Position numbers and translations under genes: made by a program. The notes beneath the pieces were generated by a model. It was given only the letters and a program-made list of their open reading frames with translations. It was not told where the DNA came from and ran no database searches. DNA of 64,000 nucleotides from Nocardioides oceani (GTDB lineage Bacteria > Actinomycetota > Actinomycetes > Propionibacteriales > Nocardioidaceae): the NCBI RefSeq assembly GCF_030412965.1, contig NZ_JAUHJQ010000002.1:248001-312000 (forward strand). Reading direction: 5' to 3'. Positions within the stretch are counted from its first letter, which is position 1; each line of letters starts with the position of its first letter. Positions 26,964 through 36,583 of the stretch are shown here, one piece after another.

Positions 26964-26985
<22 letters not shown>
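26377..26985 (-). CDS. ECF-type RNA polymerase sigma factor
   Basis: 202 residues. Region 2 is AWRQLYAEHAGRLVVWLQV...ASEAWLTAATKIHEFTGTGEQFAGWLFGIARN; region 4 is VLAQLPPRERDVIGCLEVVGLDVEATARALDISAVAVRVARHRGLRRLR. ECF factors answer envelope or environmental signals. The best start is a TTG at 26985 with GCGGGGA upstream; it lies inside the 3' end of the preceding membrane-protein gene (22-base overlap), so translation is probably coupled. The unusual order puts the membrane partner first and the sigma factor second. Confidence 0.85.
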
Positions 26986-27833
<848 letters not shown>

Positions 27834-28078
27834 GTCCAGTGCCTCCGTCCGGTCGAACGGTAGCGCCCCGAGTCGCGCTACCGCTGGTGCACGACCGCCT
27901 TGCCTGGGAAGGCTGAGGCCCCGTGCTCCTCCCCGGTACCTGTCGCAGGAGCCTCGTTGCGTTACCTCGATCGCCGATCAGACTGCACAGGAACGTGCTG
28001 GTGTCCCGCCGGCTGGTGGCTCCGGCGGGGTGTGGGGCGGGGTGGCTAGTGCAGCCATTCCTGACGGATCTTGCGCGA
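27834..28078. other. intergenic region upstream of the repeat block
   Basis: This holds the promoter of the membrane-protein/ECF operon (minus strand) near 27840-27870. I see no gene, hairpin or repeat that I can name in the rest. The long frames crossing it are shadows of neighbouring genes. Confidence 0.4.
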
Positions 28079-28393
28079 CCACCCCGCGGTGCCAGGCCGG
28101 AGCTTGGCTGCCAGGGGTTTCGACAACGCTCGCTGGCGCTCGCTGCGCAACCAGCGGAAGCCCGGCAGCGGACCGCAACTCACGACGTACCTGCTCCCGT
28201 AGCTGCCACTCACCGCAACCACCCGCGGTGCCAGGCCGAAGCTCGGCTGCCAGGGGTTTCGACAGCGCTCGCTGGCGCTCGCTGCTCAACCAGCGGAGGC
28301 CGGCCGTGGACTGCAACCACCCGCGGCCCAGAGGCCGCCTTCGGCTCACCGGGTTTCGACACGCTCGCTGGCGCTCGCTGCTCGAACAGCGCG
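28079..28393. repeat. three diverged copies of a ~100-bp REP-like element
   Basis: The shared core begins GGTTTCGACA, continues with two GCTCGCTGGCGCTCGCTG-like halves and ends CAACCAGCG. It occurs at 28116-28157, 28255-28296 and 28352-28393, each preceded by a CCACCCCGCGG/GCCAGGCCG block, in the same direction. The core can fold on itself (GGTT against AACC, CAGCG against CGCTG). No gene lies here. Similar GGTTTCGA...GCTCGCTGGCGCTCGC elements are, as I recall, dispersed in Nocardioides genomes. Confidence 0.7.
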
Positions 28394-28469
28394 TGGTCGC
28401 CTCGCGCGAGCTCGTCGACCAGCCGGCCATGCTCGCCGGCGGACGTCGCCCAACGGCTAGGGTCCGGCC

Positions 28470-29156
28470 GTGCGCCTGATCCCACGCCTGGTGAACCGTG
28501 CCGTCCACGCCGGGTGGCGGTGGGTGGACCGGGCGGGGGAGATCGTGCCGGGGACGCGGCCGGCCGAGGAGTTCGGCGGCTTCGGGGAGGGGTCGTGCAT
28601 CGACTTCCCGCCGGCGACGATCCTGGGGGCGTCCTCGATCCACCTGGGCGCCCGGACGCTGGTCGGCCGGCAGGTCACCCTGTCGGTCGGGTGGGGGACG
28701 GGCGAGCAGGTGCTGCCGCCCCGCGCGCTCGTCGTGGGCGACCGGTGCGTCATCGGCGCACGGACGAGCATCACCGCGCACGAGTCGATCGAGATCGGCG
28801 ACGACGTGTTCTGCGGGCAAGGCGTGTTCATCACCGACGCCAGCCACGGCTACCAGGTGCCGGACCGGCCGGTCGGAGCCCAGTTCGGCGCGTCCGACCC
28901 GGTGGTGGTCGGTGCGGGCTCCTGGATCGGGCACCACGCGGTGCTGCTGCCGGGCACCCGGCTCGGCCGCAACGTGGTGGTCGCCGCCGGCTCGATCGTG
29001 CGCGGGGTCGTGGAGGACCACGCGGTGGTGGCGGGCAACCCGGCGCGGGTGGTGCGCCGCTACGAGCCGGGCGTGGGGTGGATCGGGTCGCGCGGCGACG
29101 TACGCCCCGTGCTGGCCGACGACCTCGACTTCCTCGGCGAGGCCGTCAGGGGCTGA
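28470..29156 (+). CDS. acyltransferase, left-handed beta-helix (hexapeptide) family
   Basis: 228 residues. Hexapeptide turns run through the middle and C-terminus: IHLGARTLVGRQVTL, VVGDRCVIGARTSITAHESIEIGDDVFCGQGVFITDASHGY, VVVGAGSWIGHHAVLLPGTRLGRNVVVAAGSIV, then VVAGNPARVVRRY. The His in DASHGY is the usual catalytic base. Family members acetylate sugars or similar acceptors with acetyl-CoA; a surface-polysaccharide role is possible. GTG start six bases after TAGGGT (28458-28463), so leaderless. Confidence 0.85.
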   Translation: MRLIPRLVNRAVHAGWRWVDRAGEIVPGTRPAEEFGGFGEGSCIDFPPATILGASSIHLGARTLVGRQVTLSVGWGTGEQVLPPRALVVGDRCVIGARTSITAHESIEIGDDVFCGQGVFITDASHGYQVPDRPVGAQFGASDPVVVGAGSWIGHHAVLLPGTRLGRNVVVAAGSIVRGVVEDHAVVAGNPARVVRRYEPGVGWIGSRGDVRPVLADDLDFLGEAVRG

Positions 29157-29159
29157 CCC

Positions 29160-29552
29160 TCAGGTCGCCGCCGGCGGCTCGTCGAGCGTGTTGACCATAA
29201 ACTGTGCGGCGTGGGTGACGTAGTCCCAGAACTGCGCGTCCTGCTCGGGGGTGAGGTCGACCGCGTCGAGGCCGGCGCGGAAGTGCTTCAACCAGTGGTC
29301 GCGCGACTCCGGCGTCACCTGGAACGGCGCGTGCCGCATGCGCAGGCGGGGGTGCCCGCGGTTCTCGGAGTACGTCGTCGGGCCGCCCCAGTACTGCACG
29401 AGGAACAGCAGGAAGCGCTCCTCGGCGGGGCCGAGGTCCTCCTCGGGGTACATCGGCCGCAGCACCTCGTCGGTGGCCACACCCTCGTAGAACGTCGCGA
29501 CGATGCGGCGGAACGTCTCGAAGCCGCCGATCTCCTCGTAGAAGGTGGTCAC
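29160..29552 (-). CDS. glbO: truncated haemoglobin, group II (GlbO)
   Basis: 130 residues, a full-length 2-over-2 globin: FYEEIGGFETFRRIVATFYEGV, then RPMYPEEDLGPAEERFLLFLVQYWGGP and RMRHAPF with the proximal His. The Tyr, Trp and His residues fit the trHbO group of mycobacteria, which binds oxygen and helps with peroxide or nitric oxide. The GTG at 29552 lies six bases after CAGAAT (29564-29559, minus), so leaderless. It is convergent with the acyltransferase gene, three bases apart. Confidence 0.92.
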   Translation of the reverse strand: MTTFYEEIGGFETFRRIVATFYEGVATDEVLRPMYPEEDLGPAEERFLLFLVQYWGGPTTYSENRGHPRLRMRHAPFQVTPESRDHWLKHFRAGLDAVDLTPEQDAQFWDYVTHAAQFMVNTLDEPPAAT

Positions 29553-29664
29553 CCGTCCATTCTGCCGACGCCTGTCCAGCCCGTTGAATCCGCGTGCCAG
29601 ACTCGCGACGGACCAGACCTCACGGCTGCAACCGGCCGCAACCAGTCACAGGAGTGATCGACGC

Positions 29665-30093
29665 ATGGCAACGACGCGCACCGCGCAGACCACCTGGCAG
29701 GGCTCGCTCCAGGAGGGCTCCGGCTCCGTGGAGCTCCAGTCCTCCGGCGTGGGCACCTTCGACGTCTCCTGGCCCTCCCGCGCCGAGTCGGCGAACGGGA
29801 AGACCAGCCCCGAGGAGCTCATCGCCGCCGCGCACTCCTCCTGCTTCTCCATGGCGCTCTCCGCGGCGCTGTCCAAGGCCGGCACCCCGCCGACCACCCT
29901 GGAGACCAGCGCCGAGGTCGAGCTGACCCCCGGCACGGGCATCACCGGCATCAAGCTGACCGTCGTCGGCACGGTCGACGGTGTCTCGGAGGAGCAGTTC
30001 GTCGACGCCGCCAACGGCGCCAAGGAGAACTGCCCGGTCAGCAAGGCGCTGGCCGGCACCACCATCACGCTCGACGCCTCGCTGAAGAGCTGA
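29665..30093 (+). CDS. OsmC-family peroxidase
   Basis: 142 residues. The two redox Cys of the family are present: Cys60 in AAHSSCFSMALS and Cys123 in KENCPVSKAL. OsmC proteins reduce organic hydroperoxides. The ATG at 29665 has ACAGGAG upstream. Followed by a hairpin terminator. Its neighbour is a truncated haemoglobin, so both may serve oxidative-stress defence, though they are on opposite strands. Confidence 0.9.
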   Translation: MATTRTAQTTWQGSLQEGSGSVELQSSGVGTFDVSWPSRAESANGKTSPEELIAAAHSSCFSMALSAALSKAGTPPTTLETSAEVELTPGTGITGIKLTVVGTVDGVSEEQFVDAANGAKENCPVSKALAGTTITLDASLKS

Positions 30094-30129
30094 CCCGCCG
30101 GCGGGCACGTCCCGCCGTACGACGCACAA

Positions 30130-30158
30130 CGGCCCGCCCGGATCATCCGGGCGGGCCG
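30130..30158. terminator. 14-bp hairpin terminator between osmC and mscS
   Basis: Arms 30130-30143 and 30145-30158 are complementary with a single-base centre (in practice an ATCAT loop). It lies between two convergent genes. Confidence 0.82.
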
Positions 30159-30178
30159 CTGTCGTACGTCGCCGGGCC

Positions 30179-30253
30179 CAGGCGCCCCGGTCAGGCGCCC
30201 GGTCAGGCGCCCGCTCAGGCGTCCCGGTCAGGCGCCCCGGCCGGCGCCCGGTC
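30179..30253. repeat. 12-13-bp tandem repeat across the mscS stop codon
   Basis: About six units of CAGGCGCCCGGT, with single-base changes, cross the end of the mscS gene. Each unit holds TCA, a TGA stop on the minus strand in one of the frames, so repeat number can change the last codons of the channel. Confidence 0.7.
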
Positions 30254-31267
30254 AGCCGGGGGGTCCGCCGCCGGGTGCCGGGCGTCCTCGCGGTGCCAGA
30301 CCACCCGCTGGGCGAAGGGGATCTCGATGCCCTCGTGGTCGAAGCGCGCCTTGATCCGCTGGCGCAGCTCCCGGGCGACGCCCCACTGCTCCATCGGCGC
30401 GGTCTTGACCATCACCCGCAGCGTGATGGAGTCGGCGGCCAGCATCTCGACGCCGGTGACCTCCGGCTCCTCGATGACGACGTTGCGGAAGTCCTCGTCC
30501 TCCCAGAGCCCGTGGCTCACGTCGCGCAGCACGTCCTGCACGCGGACCAGGTCCTCGCCGTAGGCGACGTTGACGTCGACGACCGCGCGGGACCAGTTCT
30601 GGCTCATGTTGCCGACGCGGAGGATCTCGCCGTTGGGGACGTACCAGACGGTTCCGTTGAGGTCGCGCAGCCGCGTCACCCGCAGGCTCACCGCCTCGAT
30701 CGTGCCGGTCGCCTCGCCCACGTCGACGACGTCGCCGACGCCGTACTGGTCCTCGAAGATCATGAAGATGCCGGACAGGAAGTCCTTGACCAGCGACTGG
30801 GCGCCGAAGCCGAGCGCGACGCCGACGATCCCGGCGCTGGCGATGATCGGGGCGATGTTGACGCCGAGCTCGCTGAGGACCATCGTGCCGATGATCGCCA
30901 CGAGGATGCCGGTGATGATGCTCTTGAGCAGGTCGCCCATCGTCTTGGCGCGCTGCACGCGGCGGGTCTGGGTCGCCGCGTCCCGGGCGGCGACGGCGTG
31001 GACGGCCTTGCCGCGGCGGGGGAGGCGGGTCACCTTGTCGGGCAGCACGCCGTCCTCGGCGCTCGCCACGAGCCGGTCGACGAGCTTGTGCAGCGCCCAG
31101 CGGATGACGAGGCCGAGCAGCGCGAGGCCGGTGATCGCCAGCGGCTTGCCGATGATCACGTCGGCCACCTCGGCGACGGTGTCGTTGCCGAACCAGCTGT
31201 AGGCGAGGTCGCAGGTCTGCTCGCCGTCCTCGCAGGGGTCGGTGGTGGCGGAGAACATGGGGACCAT
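30215..31267 (-). CDS. small-conductance mechanosensitive channel (MscS family)
   Basis: About 350 residues. Three or four membrane segments include the pore helix region VNIAPIIASAGIVGVALGFGAQSLVKDFLSGIFMIFEDQYGVGDVV, the core MscS signature. The beta domain follows (VTRLRDLNGTVWYVPNGEI). The C-terminus is Pro/Ala/Asp-rich (ADPPADRAPAGAPD) and coded by tandem repeats. It releases solutes when membrane tension rises. Start is ATG 31267 or the ATG at 31258 three codons later; TTAGAC just upstream would make the second leaderless. The longer upstream frame is not credible. Confidence 0.9.
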   Translation of the reverse strand: MVPMFSATTDPCEDGEQTCDLAYSWFGNDTVAEVADVIIGKPLAITGLALLGLVIRWALHKLVDRLVASAEDGVLPDKVTRLPRRGKAVHAVAARDAATQTRRVQRAKTMGDLLKSIITGILVAIIGTMVLSELGVNIAPIIASAGIVGVALGFGAQSLVKDFLSGIFMIFEDQYGVGDVVDVGEATGTIEAVSLRVTRLRDLNGTVWYVPNGEILRVGNMSQNWSRAVVDVNVAYGEDLVRVQDVLRDVSHGLWEDEDFRNVVIEEPEVTGVEMLAADSITLRVMVKTAPMEQWGVARELRQRIKARFDHEGIEIPFAQRVVWHREDARHPAADPPADRAPAGAPDRDA

Positions 31268-31370
31268 GTCTAACAGGTGGGCGAGGTGCTGCCGAAGGCT
31301 CCGCGCGGCGGTGTGACCCATCCGACCGGACCGGGCGGGGACGGGGCACGGGGCGCGTGCGGGGTACCGA

Positions 31371-31376
31371 TATCCT
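31371..31376 (+). promoter_or_regulatory. leaderless -10 element
   Basis: TATCCT lies six bases before the GTG at 31383. Confidence 0.6.
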
Positions 31377-31382
31377 GCACGC

Positions 31383-31745
31383 GTGACCGCCTCGATCCGC
31401 CCCGTTCGTCGGGCCGCCGCCCTGCTCACCGGCCTCTCCGTCGTCCTGACCTCCGGTGTCGTGCTGGCCGCCCCGGCCAGCGCCGACGTGCCCGAGGGCT
31501 GGTCGGACCCGGACCCGGTGAACACCCTGCACGCGCTGCTGCTCCTCGGCGGCGTCCCGCTGCTGCTCTTCGTGCTGATCGCGCTCGCGGTCTACGTCCC
31601 GGCGCTCGCCCGCGGCGAGCGGGTCGCGCCGGGCACGGCCACCCCCGAGAACCAGTGGATCGGTGGCCCGCGCAAGAGCACGGCCGAGCTGGCCGGCCCC
31701 GACGGCGAGCAGTCGCAGGCGGGTGGAGCCAGTGCCCGCTGGTGA
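31383..31745 (+). CDS. small membrane protein with signal peptide
   Basis: 120 residues. A signal peptide (to about residue 35, APASADVPE) precedes a short outer segment and one strong membrane segment (LHALLLLGGVPLLLFVLIALAVYVPAL), then a charged cytoplasmic tail (NQWIGGPRKSTAELAGPDGEQ). No known enzyme motif. It overlaps the next gene by 14 bp. This tandem with a DUF5130 protein is common in actinobacteria but its function is unknown to me. Confidence 0.75.
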   Translation: MTASIRPVRRAAALLTGLSVVLTSGVVLAAPASADVPEGWSDPDPVNTLHALLLLGGVPLLLFVLIALAVYVPALARGERVAPGTATPENQWIGGPRKSTAELAGPDGEQSQAGGASARW

Positions 31746-32127
31746 ACCCCTGACCGAGGCCGAGCGGGCCCGCCTCGACGAGGCGATCCGCACGGCCGAG
31801 CGTCACGCGCGGGTGGAGTTCTCCGTCTTCATCGGTACGGCGGAGGGCGACCCGCGCGCGTTCGCCACGCAGCTGCACAACTCCCTGGTCGCGCCCTCGC
31901 GCAGCATCCTGGTGATGGTCGACCGCACCGCCCGTGCGCTCGAGATCGTCACCGGCGGCTGGGTCCGCCGGACGCTCTCCGACCGTGAGGTCGAGCTGGC
32001 CGCGCTGCACATGCAGCAGGCCTTCGCCGAGGGCGACCTCGTCGGCGGCCTCGTCCGCGGGGTCCACATGCTCGCCGACCACGCCCGGCCGCCGCAGACG
32101 CTGCACTCGCACGCGCCCGACGCCTGA
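31732..32127 (+). CDS. DUF5130 (TPM-like) family protein
   Basis: 131 residues. Characteristic stretch LTEAERARLDEAIRTAERHARVEFSVFIG, then RAFATQLHNSLVAPSRSILVMVDRTARALEIVTGGWVRR. Resembles the TPM-domain group found in actinobacteria. No signal peptide or membrane segment of its own. GTG start with GGGTGGAG upstream, overlapping the membrane-protein gene, so the two are coupled. A perfect 22-bp terminator follows. Confidence 0.8.
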   Translation: MPAGEPLTEAERARLDEAIRTAERHARVEFSVFIGTAEGDPRAFATQLHNSLVAPSRSILVMVDRTARALEIVTGGWVRRTLSDREVELAALHMQQAFAEGDLVGGLVRGVHMLADHARPPQTLHSHAPDA

Positions 32128-32177
32128 CCCGCGCGGGCCCACCGACGGGCCACCGACGGCTCACCGACGGCCCAGCA

Positions 32178-32223
32178 ACGACGAACGGCCGGCCTCCCCG
32201 AGGGGAGGCCGGCCGTTCGTCGT
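32178..32223. terminator. 22-bp perfect hairpin terminator
   Basis: Arms 32178-32199 and 32202-32223 are exact complements around GA. It sits between two convergent genes (DUF5130 and pepN). Confidence 0.88.
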
Positions 32224-32235
32224 GTCCGGGACCGG

Positions 32236-34791
32236 TCAGCCGCGGGCGTCGCGCTCCTGGGCGGTCAGCGCGCGGGCCAGCTCGGCGCGGGCCTCGCCGA
32301 CGTACCGCTGCGCGCCCTTCGGCGCGTTGTTGTCAGCCAGCCAGGCGTCGAGGCGCGCGACGGTCTCCTGCGAGGCGAGCAGGCGCGGGAAGCCGTGCTC
32401 GAGGACGACCGAGCCCTTGTGGAAGCCGAGGCTGTCGATGGCGGTCTCCGCGGCCTCGAGGTACTTCTCCAGGTACGGCGCCGCCACCTCCTCCTGGTTG
32501 AACCGGAAGATCGAGAAGACCATCTCGCGCGAGGTCTCGTTCGGCGTGGCGGGGTCCATGATCGCGGCCCAGCCGGCCTCCTTCGCGGCGACGGTCGGCT
32601 GCGCGACACGAGCGGCGGCGGCCTTCTCGCGACCGGCGCTGGTCGGGTCGCGGTCCAGCTCGGCGTCGATGTCGGCGTCGGTGTAGACCCCGAGGCGCGC
32701 GAGGTGGGTGACGAGCGCCCAGCGCAGGTCCTGGTCGACGCTGAGCCCCTCGACGGTGAACGAGCCGTCGAGCAGGCCCCGCAGGTCGGCCACCGCCTGC
32801 TCGGACCGGGCGGCGAGCGCGTAGGACCGGGCGAAGGTCAGCTGGTGGTCGCTGCCGGCCTCGGCGTCCAGCAGCAGCCGGCGCAGGCCGGTCTCCCACT
32901 CCTCCTGCAGGGCGGTGCGCCCGGCCGGGGCGGAGTAGAGCTCGACGGCCAGCGCGGTCGACGCGGGGATCCGCGTGACGCCCCAGGCGTCGGTCTCCTG
33001 GCCGATGTTGGCGAGCACCAGGCGCACCCAGTCGGTCGCCGACAGCTCGCCGTCGCGGGTCATGTCCCAGGCGGCGGTCCACACGACCGCGCGGGGCAGC
33101 GAGTCCTCGAGCTTCGAGAGCCCGCCGATGACGGTCTGCAGCGAGCGTTCGTCGAGGCGGATCTTGGCGTAGGCGTGGTCCTCGTCGTTGAGCAGCAGCA
33201 GCGCGGGCTGCTCGACCCCGGCCAGGGCCTCGACCACGGTCGAGGCGCCCTCGACGTCGACCTCGAGGTAGTCGCGCCGCACGAGGCGGCCGTCCACCTC
33301 GTCGTACAGGCCGATGCCGAGCCGGTGGCGGCGCAGCGTCGGCCAGTCGGGGTGAGCCGACTGCTCGACGGAGAACGACGTGTAGCGGCCCTGGTCGTCG
33401 AGCTCGAAGGACGGGGCGAGGGTGTTGACGCCGGCGGTCTGCAGCCACTCCTGCGCCCAGCCGCCGAGCTCGCGGCCGGACGACTTCTCCAGCGCCGACA
33501 GCAGGTCGGCGAAGGTCGCGTTGGAGAACTCGTGGTCCTTGAAGTACTGCCGCAGGCCGGCCACGAACGGGTCGAGCCCGACCCAGGCGACGAGCTGCTT
33601 GAGCACCGACGCGCCCTTGGCGTAGGTGATCATGTCGAAGTTGACCTCGACCGCGTGCAGGTCGACGTTGTCGGCCGCGATCGGGTGGGTCGACGGGAGC
33701 TGGTCGGCGCGGTAGCCGGTCTGCTTGCGGGCGTTGGCGAAGCCGGTCCACGCGTCGGTGAAGTCGGTGGCCTCGGCCTCGCACCAGTAGCAGGCCCACT
33801 CGGCGAACGACTCGTTGAGCCAGAGGTCGTCCCACCACTTCATGGTCACCAGGTCGCCGAACCACATGTGGGCCATCTCGTGGGTGATGACGGAGGTGCG
33901 GAACTCGTAGAACGAACGCGGCTGGCGGCTGCGCGGGAGGTACTCGTCACGCAGCGTCACGCAGCCGGCGTTCTCCATCGCGCCCATGTTGTACTCCGGC
34001 ACGTAGAGCTGGTCGTACTTGCCGAACGGGTAGGGGTAGTCGAACTTCTCCTCGAAGAAGGCGAAGCTCTGCTTGGTGAGCTTGACCAGCTCGTCGGTGT
34101 CCATGTGCTCGACGAGCGACTGGCGGCAGTAGTGCCCCAGCGGGATCGAGCCGTGCTTGCCCTCGTAGACGTCGTGCTCGGCGTGGTACTCGCCGGCGAC
34201 GATCGCGGTGATGTAGGTCGACATCGGCTTGGTCGGCTCGAACTCCCACACCGCGGTGCCCTCGGCCAGCGGCCGCGGCTCGGGGGTGGGGGAGTTGGAC
34301 ACGACGGCCCAATGCGCCGGCGCGGCCACCCGGAAGGTGAAGGGCGCCTTGAGGTCGGGCTGCTCGAAGGTGGTGAACACCCGGCGGGCGTCGGGCACCT
34401 CGAACTGGGAGTAGAGGTAGACCCGGTCGTCGGCCGGGTCGACGAAGCGGTGCAGGCCCTCGCCGGTGTGGGAGTAGGTGCAGTCGGCGCGCACGACGAG
34501 CGTGTTCTGCGCCTGCAGCCCGGACAGGGCGATCCGGCTGTCGGCGTACGCCGTGGCGGGGTCGAGGCTCTCGCCGTTCAGGGTGATCTCGTGGACGGTC
34601 GCGTCGACGAGGTCGACGAAGGTCTCCGCGCCGGGCTCCCGGCAGGTGAACTCGATCGTCGTGGTCGAGCCGAAGGTGCGGGCGTCGGTCGCGGTGGCGC
34701 CGGTGAGGTCGAGGTCGATGGTGTACGACGTGACGTCCAGGAGGGCGGCGCGGGTGGCGGCCTCGTCCCGGGTGAGGTTGGTTCCAGGCAT
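32236..34791 (-). CDS. pepN: aminopeptidase N (M1 family)
   Basis: 851 residues, full length for the actinobacterial type. GxMEN exopeptidase motif in YNMGAMENAG; zinc site HEMAH at residues 304-308 with the second Glu in NESFAEW. The C-terminal half is the ERAP1-like helical domain. It trims N-terminal residues from peptides in the cytoplasm. The ATG at 34791 (MPGTN) is preferred to the one three codons earlier because CAGGAT (34804-34799, minus) would place the leaderless start there, and the MPGTN start is usual for relatives. Confidence 0.95.
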   Translation of the reverse strand: MPGTNLTRDEAATRAALLDVTSYTIDLDLTGATATDARTFGSTTTIEFTCREPGAETFVDLVDATVHEITLNGESLDPATAYADSRIALSGLQAQNTLVVRADCTYSHTGEGLHRFVDPADDRVYLYSQFEVPDARRVFTTFEQPDLKAPFTFRVAAPAHWAVVSNSPTPEPRPLAEGTAVWEFEPTKPMSTYITAIVAGEYHAEHDVYEGKHGSIPLGHYCRQSLVEHMDTDELVKLTKQSFAFFEEKFDYPYPFGKYDQLYVPEYNMGAMENAGCVTLRDEYLPRSRQPRSFYEFRTSVITHEMAHMWFGDLVTMKWWDDLWLNESFAEWACYWCEAEATDFTDAWTGFANARKQTGYRADQLPSTHPIAADNVDLHAVEVNFDMITYAKGASVLKQLVAWVGLDPFVAGLRQYFKDHEFSNATFADLLSALEKSSGRELGGWAQEWLQTAGVNTLAPSFELDDQGRYTSFSVEQSAHPDWPTLRRHRLGIGLYDEVDGRLVRRDYLEVDVEGASTVVEALAGVEQPALLLLNDEDHAYAKIRLDERSLQTVIGGLSKLEDSLPRAVVWTAAWDMTRDGELSATDWVRLVLANIGQETDAWGVTRIPASTALAVELYSAPAGRTALQEEWETGLRRLLLDAEAGSDHQLTFARSYALAARSEQAVADLRGLLDGSFTVEGLSVDQDLRWALVTHLARLGVYTDADIDAELDRDPTSAGREKAAAARVAQPTVAAKEAGWAAIMDPATPNETSREMVFSIFRFNQEEVAAPYLEKYLEAAETAIDSLGFHKGSVVLEHGFPRLLASQETVARLDAWLADNNAPKGAQRYVGEARAELARALTAQERDARG

Positions 34792-34903
34792 GCGGCGCAT
34801 CCTGCCACCGCGCCGGTGGCCGTTCTGCAGTCACCCGAGGCCGGCGCGAAAATTACAACATTGAAGTTCTCCGGCGGCGTGTCGGTGCTTGACATTCATT
34901 CAC

Positions 34904-34909
34904 TACAGT
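34904..34909 (+). promoter_or_regulatory. leaderless -10 element of the CHAP gene
   Basis: TACAGT lies six bases before the GTG at 34916. A TTGACA at 34889-34894 is too close (nine bases) to be its -35. Confidence 0.55.
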
Positions 34910-34915
34910 TCCCCC

Positions 34916-36553
34916 GTGCCTCAGCAGTCACAGCCGTCCCGTGCGCCCCGACCGACCCGGTCGGCGTGCCCTCTCGCGGCCCTCGTGCTGCTGCTCGGCA
35001 CCCTGTGCGCGGGCCTCGTCGCGGTGCCGGTCGCGCCGGCTCAGGCCGCCTCGACGTACCTGTGCACCGGCTACCAGGGCTGTCGGGACGCCGGCTACTC
35101 CAACAGCGGCTACCAGGCCGTCAGCAAGCAGATGTTCTGGCGGATGTACGCCGGCCACAACTGCACCAACTACGTCGCCTACCGCATGGTGGCCAGCGGC
35201 ATGTCCGAGGAGCGCCCCTGGGCCGGCAGCGGGAACGCCGAGAACTGGGGCCGCGCGATGTCGTCGATCACGGACATGACGCCGATGGTGGGCGCGGTCG
35301 CGTGGTGGAAGCAGAACGTCGGCGGCGCCGGCTCGGCCGGGCACGTGGCCTACGTCGAGCAGGTCGTCTCCCCGACCGAGATCCTCGTGTCCGAGGACAG
35401 CTGGGGCGGGGACTTCCACTGGCGCCGGATCACCAAGACCGGGGACAGCTGGCCGAGCGGCTTCATCCACTTCAACGACCGGGTCGTGGTCAACGACGCG
35501 CCGCCGGCCGTCGTCGGGACGCCGGTCGTCGGGCAGCCCGTCAGCGCCGAGCCGGGCGCCTGGCAGCCGAGCGCGACGTTCAGCTACCAGTGGCTGGCCG
35601 CCGGCCAGCCCGTCGCGGGTGCCACCGCGGCCACGTTCACCCCCACGCCGGAGCTCAAGGGCCAGCGGCTCGCGGTCCGGGTCACCGCCCAGCGCAAGGG
35701 GTACGCCGCCGCGTCGGCCACCTCGCCGGTCGCGCCCGCGGTCGCCCCGGGCGTCCTCGAGCGGAGCGGCGAGCCCACGATCTCCGGCACCGCCGAGGTC
35801 GACCAGGCGCTGACGGTGGCCAAGCCGACCTTCACGCCCGCCGCGGAGGTCCTCAAGGTCCAGTGGCTGGCCGACGGGCAGCCGATCACCGGCGCGACCG
35901 GCTGGAAGCTGGTGCTCGGGCAGGAGCAGATCGGGACCGTCGTCTCGGCCCGCGTGACCGCCCGCTCGGCCGGCTACCAGAAGGCCGTCGTCGAGGCGGC
36001 GCCCACCGCCCGCGTCATCGCCGGGACGATCGAGGTCACCCGTGCCTTCGCCGTCCGCGGCGTCGCGCGGGTCGGCCGCACGCTGACCGCGGTCACCGGC
36101 GACTACACCCCGGCCGACGCCGAGGTCACCCACACCTGGCTGCGCGACGGGACGCCGGTCGCCAGCGGCCCGTCGTACGCGCTCGTCCCCGAGGACGCCG
36201 GGCACCGGATCTCGCTCCAGGTCGACCTCGCCGCGCCGCACTACCGCAGCGCGAGCAGCACGGTCCGCACCGAGGAGCGGGTCGCCACGACCTCCTCGCT
36301 CGCGGTCCGCGCCAACGGCAAGGAGGGCCGGGCCGTCGTCCTGGTCGACGTGTCGGCGCCCGGCGTGAGCGCGCCGTCCGGGCCGGTGAAGGTCAAGGTC
36401 GGCGGGCGCGTGGTGACCGCGACCGTCGCGGACGGCCACGCGCGCGTGGTGGTGCCGAGGCTGAAGGCGGGCACCCACCCGGTGACCGTCGTGTACGCCG
36501 GCACCGACCTGGTCCGCAGCAGCCGGGCGACCACCACCGTGGTCGTGCGCTGA
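34916..36553 (+). CDS. secreted CHAP amidase/peptidase with Ig-like repeats
   Basis: 545 residues. A signal peptide (to about residue 40, AQAASTY) is followed by a CHAP domain: CTNYVAYRM carries the catalytic Cys, GHVAYVEQV the His, then EILVSEDSWGGDFHW. CHAP enzymes cut peptidoglycan stem peptides or cross-bridges. From about residue 195, three repeats of the kind 'VGQPVSAEPGAWQPSATFSYQWLA' (PKD/Ig-like, each ~80 residues) and a final Ig-like domain follow. Such repeats probably bind wall or space the enzyme. Leaderless GTG start. Confidence 0.85.
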   Translation: MPQQSQPSRAPRPTRSACPLAALVLLLGTLCAGLVAVPVAPAQAASTYLCTGYQGCRDAGYSNSGYQAVSKQMFWRMYAGHNCTNYVAYRMVASGMSEERPWAGSGNAENWGRAMSSITDMTPMVGAVAWWKQNVGGAGSAGHVAYVEQVVSPTEILVSEDSWGGDFHWRRITKTGDSWPSGFIHFNDRVVVNDAPPAVVGTPVVGQPVSAEPGAWQPSATFSYQWLAAGQPVAGATAATFTPTPELKGQRLAVRVTAQRKGYAAASATSPVAPAVAPGVLERSGEPTISGTAEVDQALTVAKPTFTPAAEVLKVQWLADGQPITGATGWKLVLGQEQIGTVVSARVTARSAGYQKAVVEAAPTARVIAGTIEVTRAFAVRGVARVGRTLTAVTGDYTPADAEVTHTWLRDGTPVASGPSYALVPEDAGHRISLQVDLAAPHYRSASSTVRTEERVATTSSLAVRANGKEGRAVVLVDVSAPGVSAPSGPVKVKVGGRVVTATVADGHARVVVPRLKAGTHPVTVVYAGTDLVRSSRATTTVVVR

Positions 36554-36583
36554 CGCAGCCCGTCGATCTGCCACGATCCCGCC

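Noticed and set aside
28079-28393. A coding region or insertion sequence in the repeat block
   Set aside because: Open frames here are short and differ between copies; there is no transposase motif, and the copies are not ends of one element.
34889-34909. TTGACA and TACAGT as a standard -35/-10 pair
   Set aside because: The spacer is only nine bases; 16-18 is needed. TACAGT is kept as a -10 for a leaderless start.
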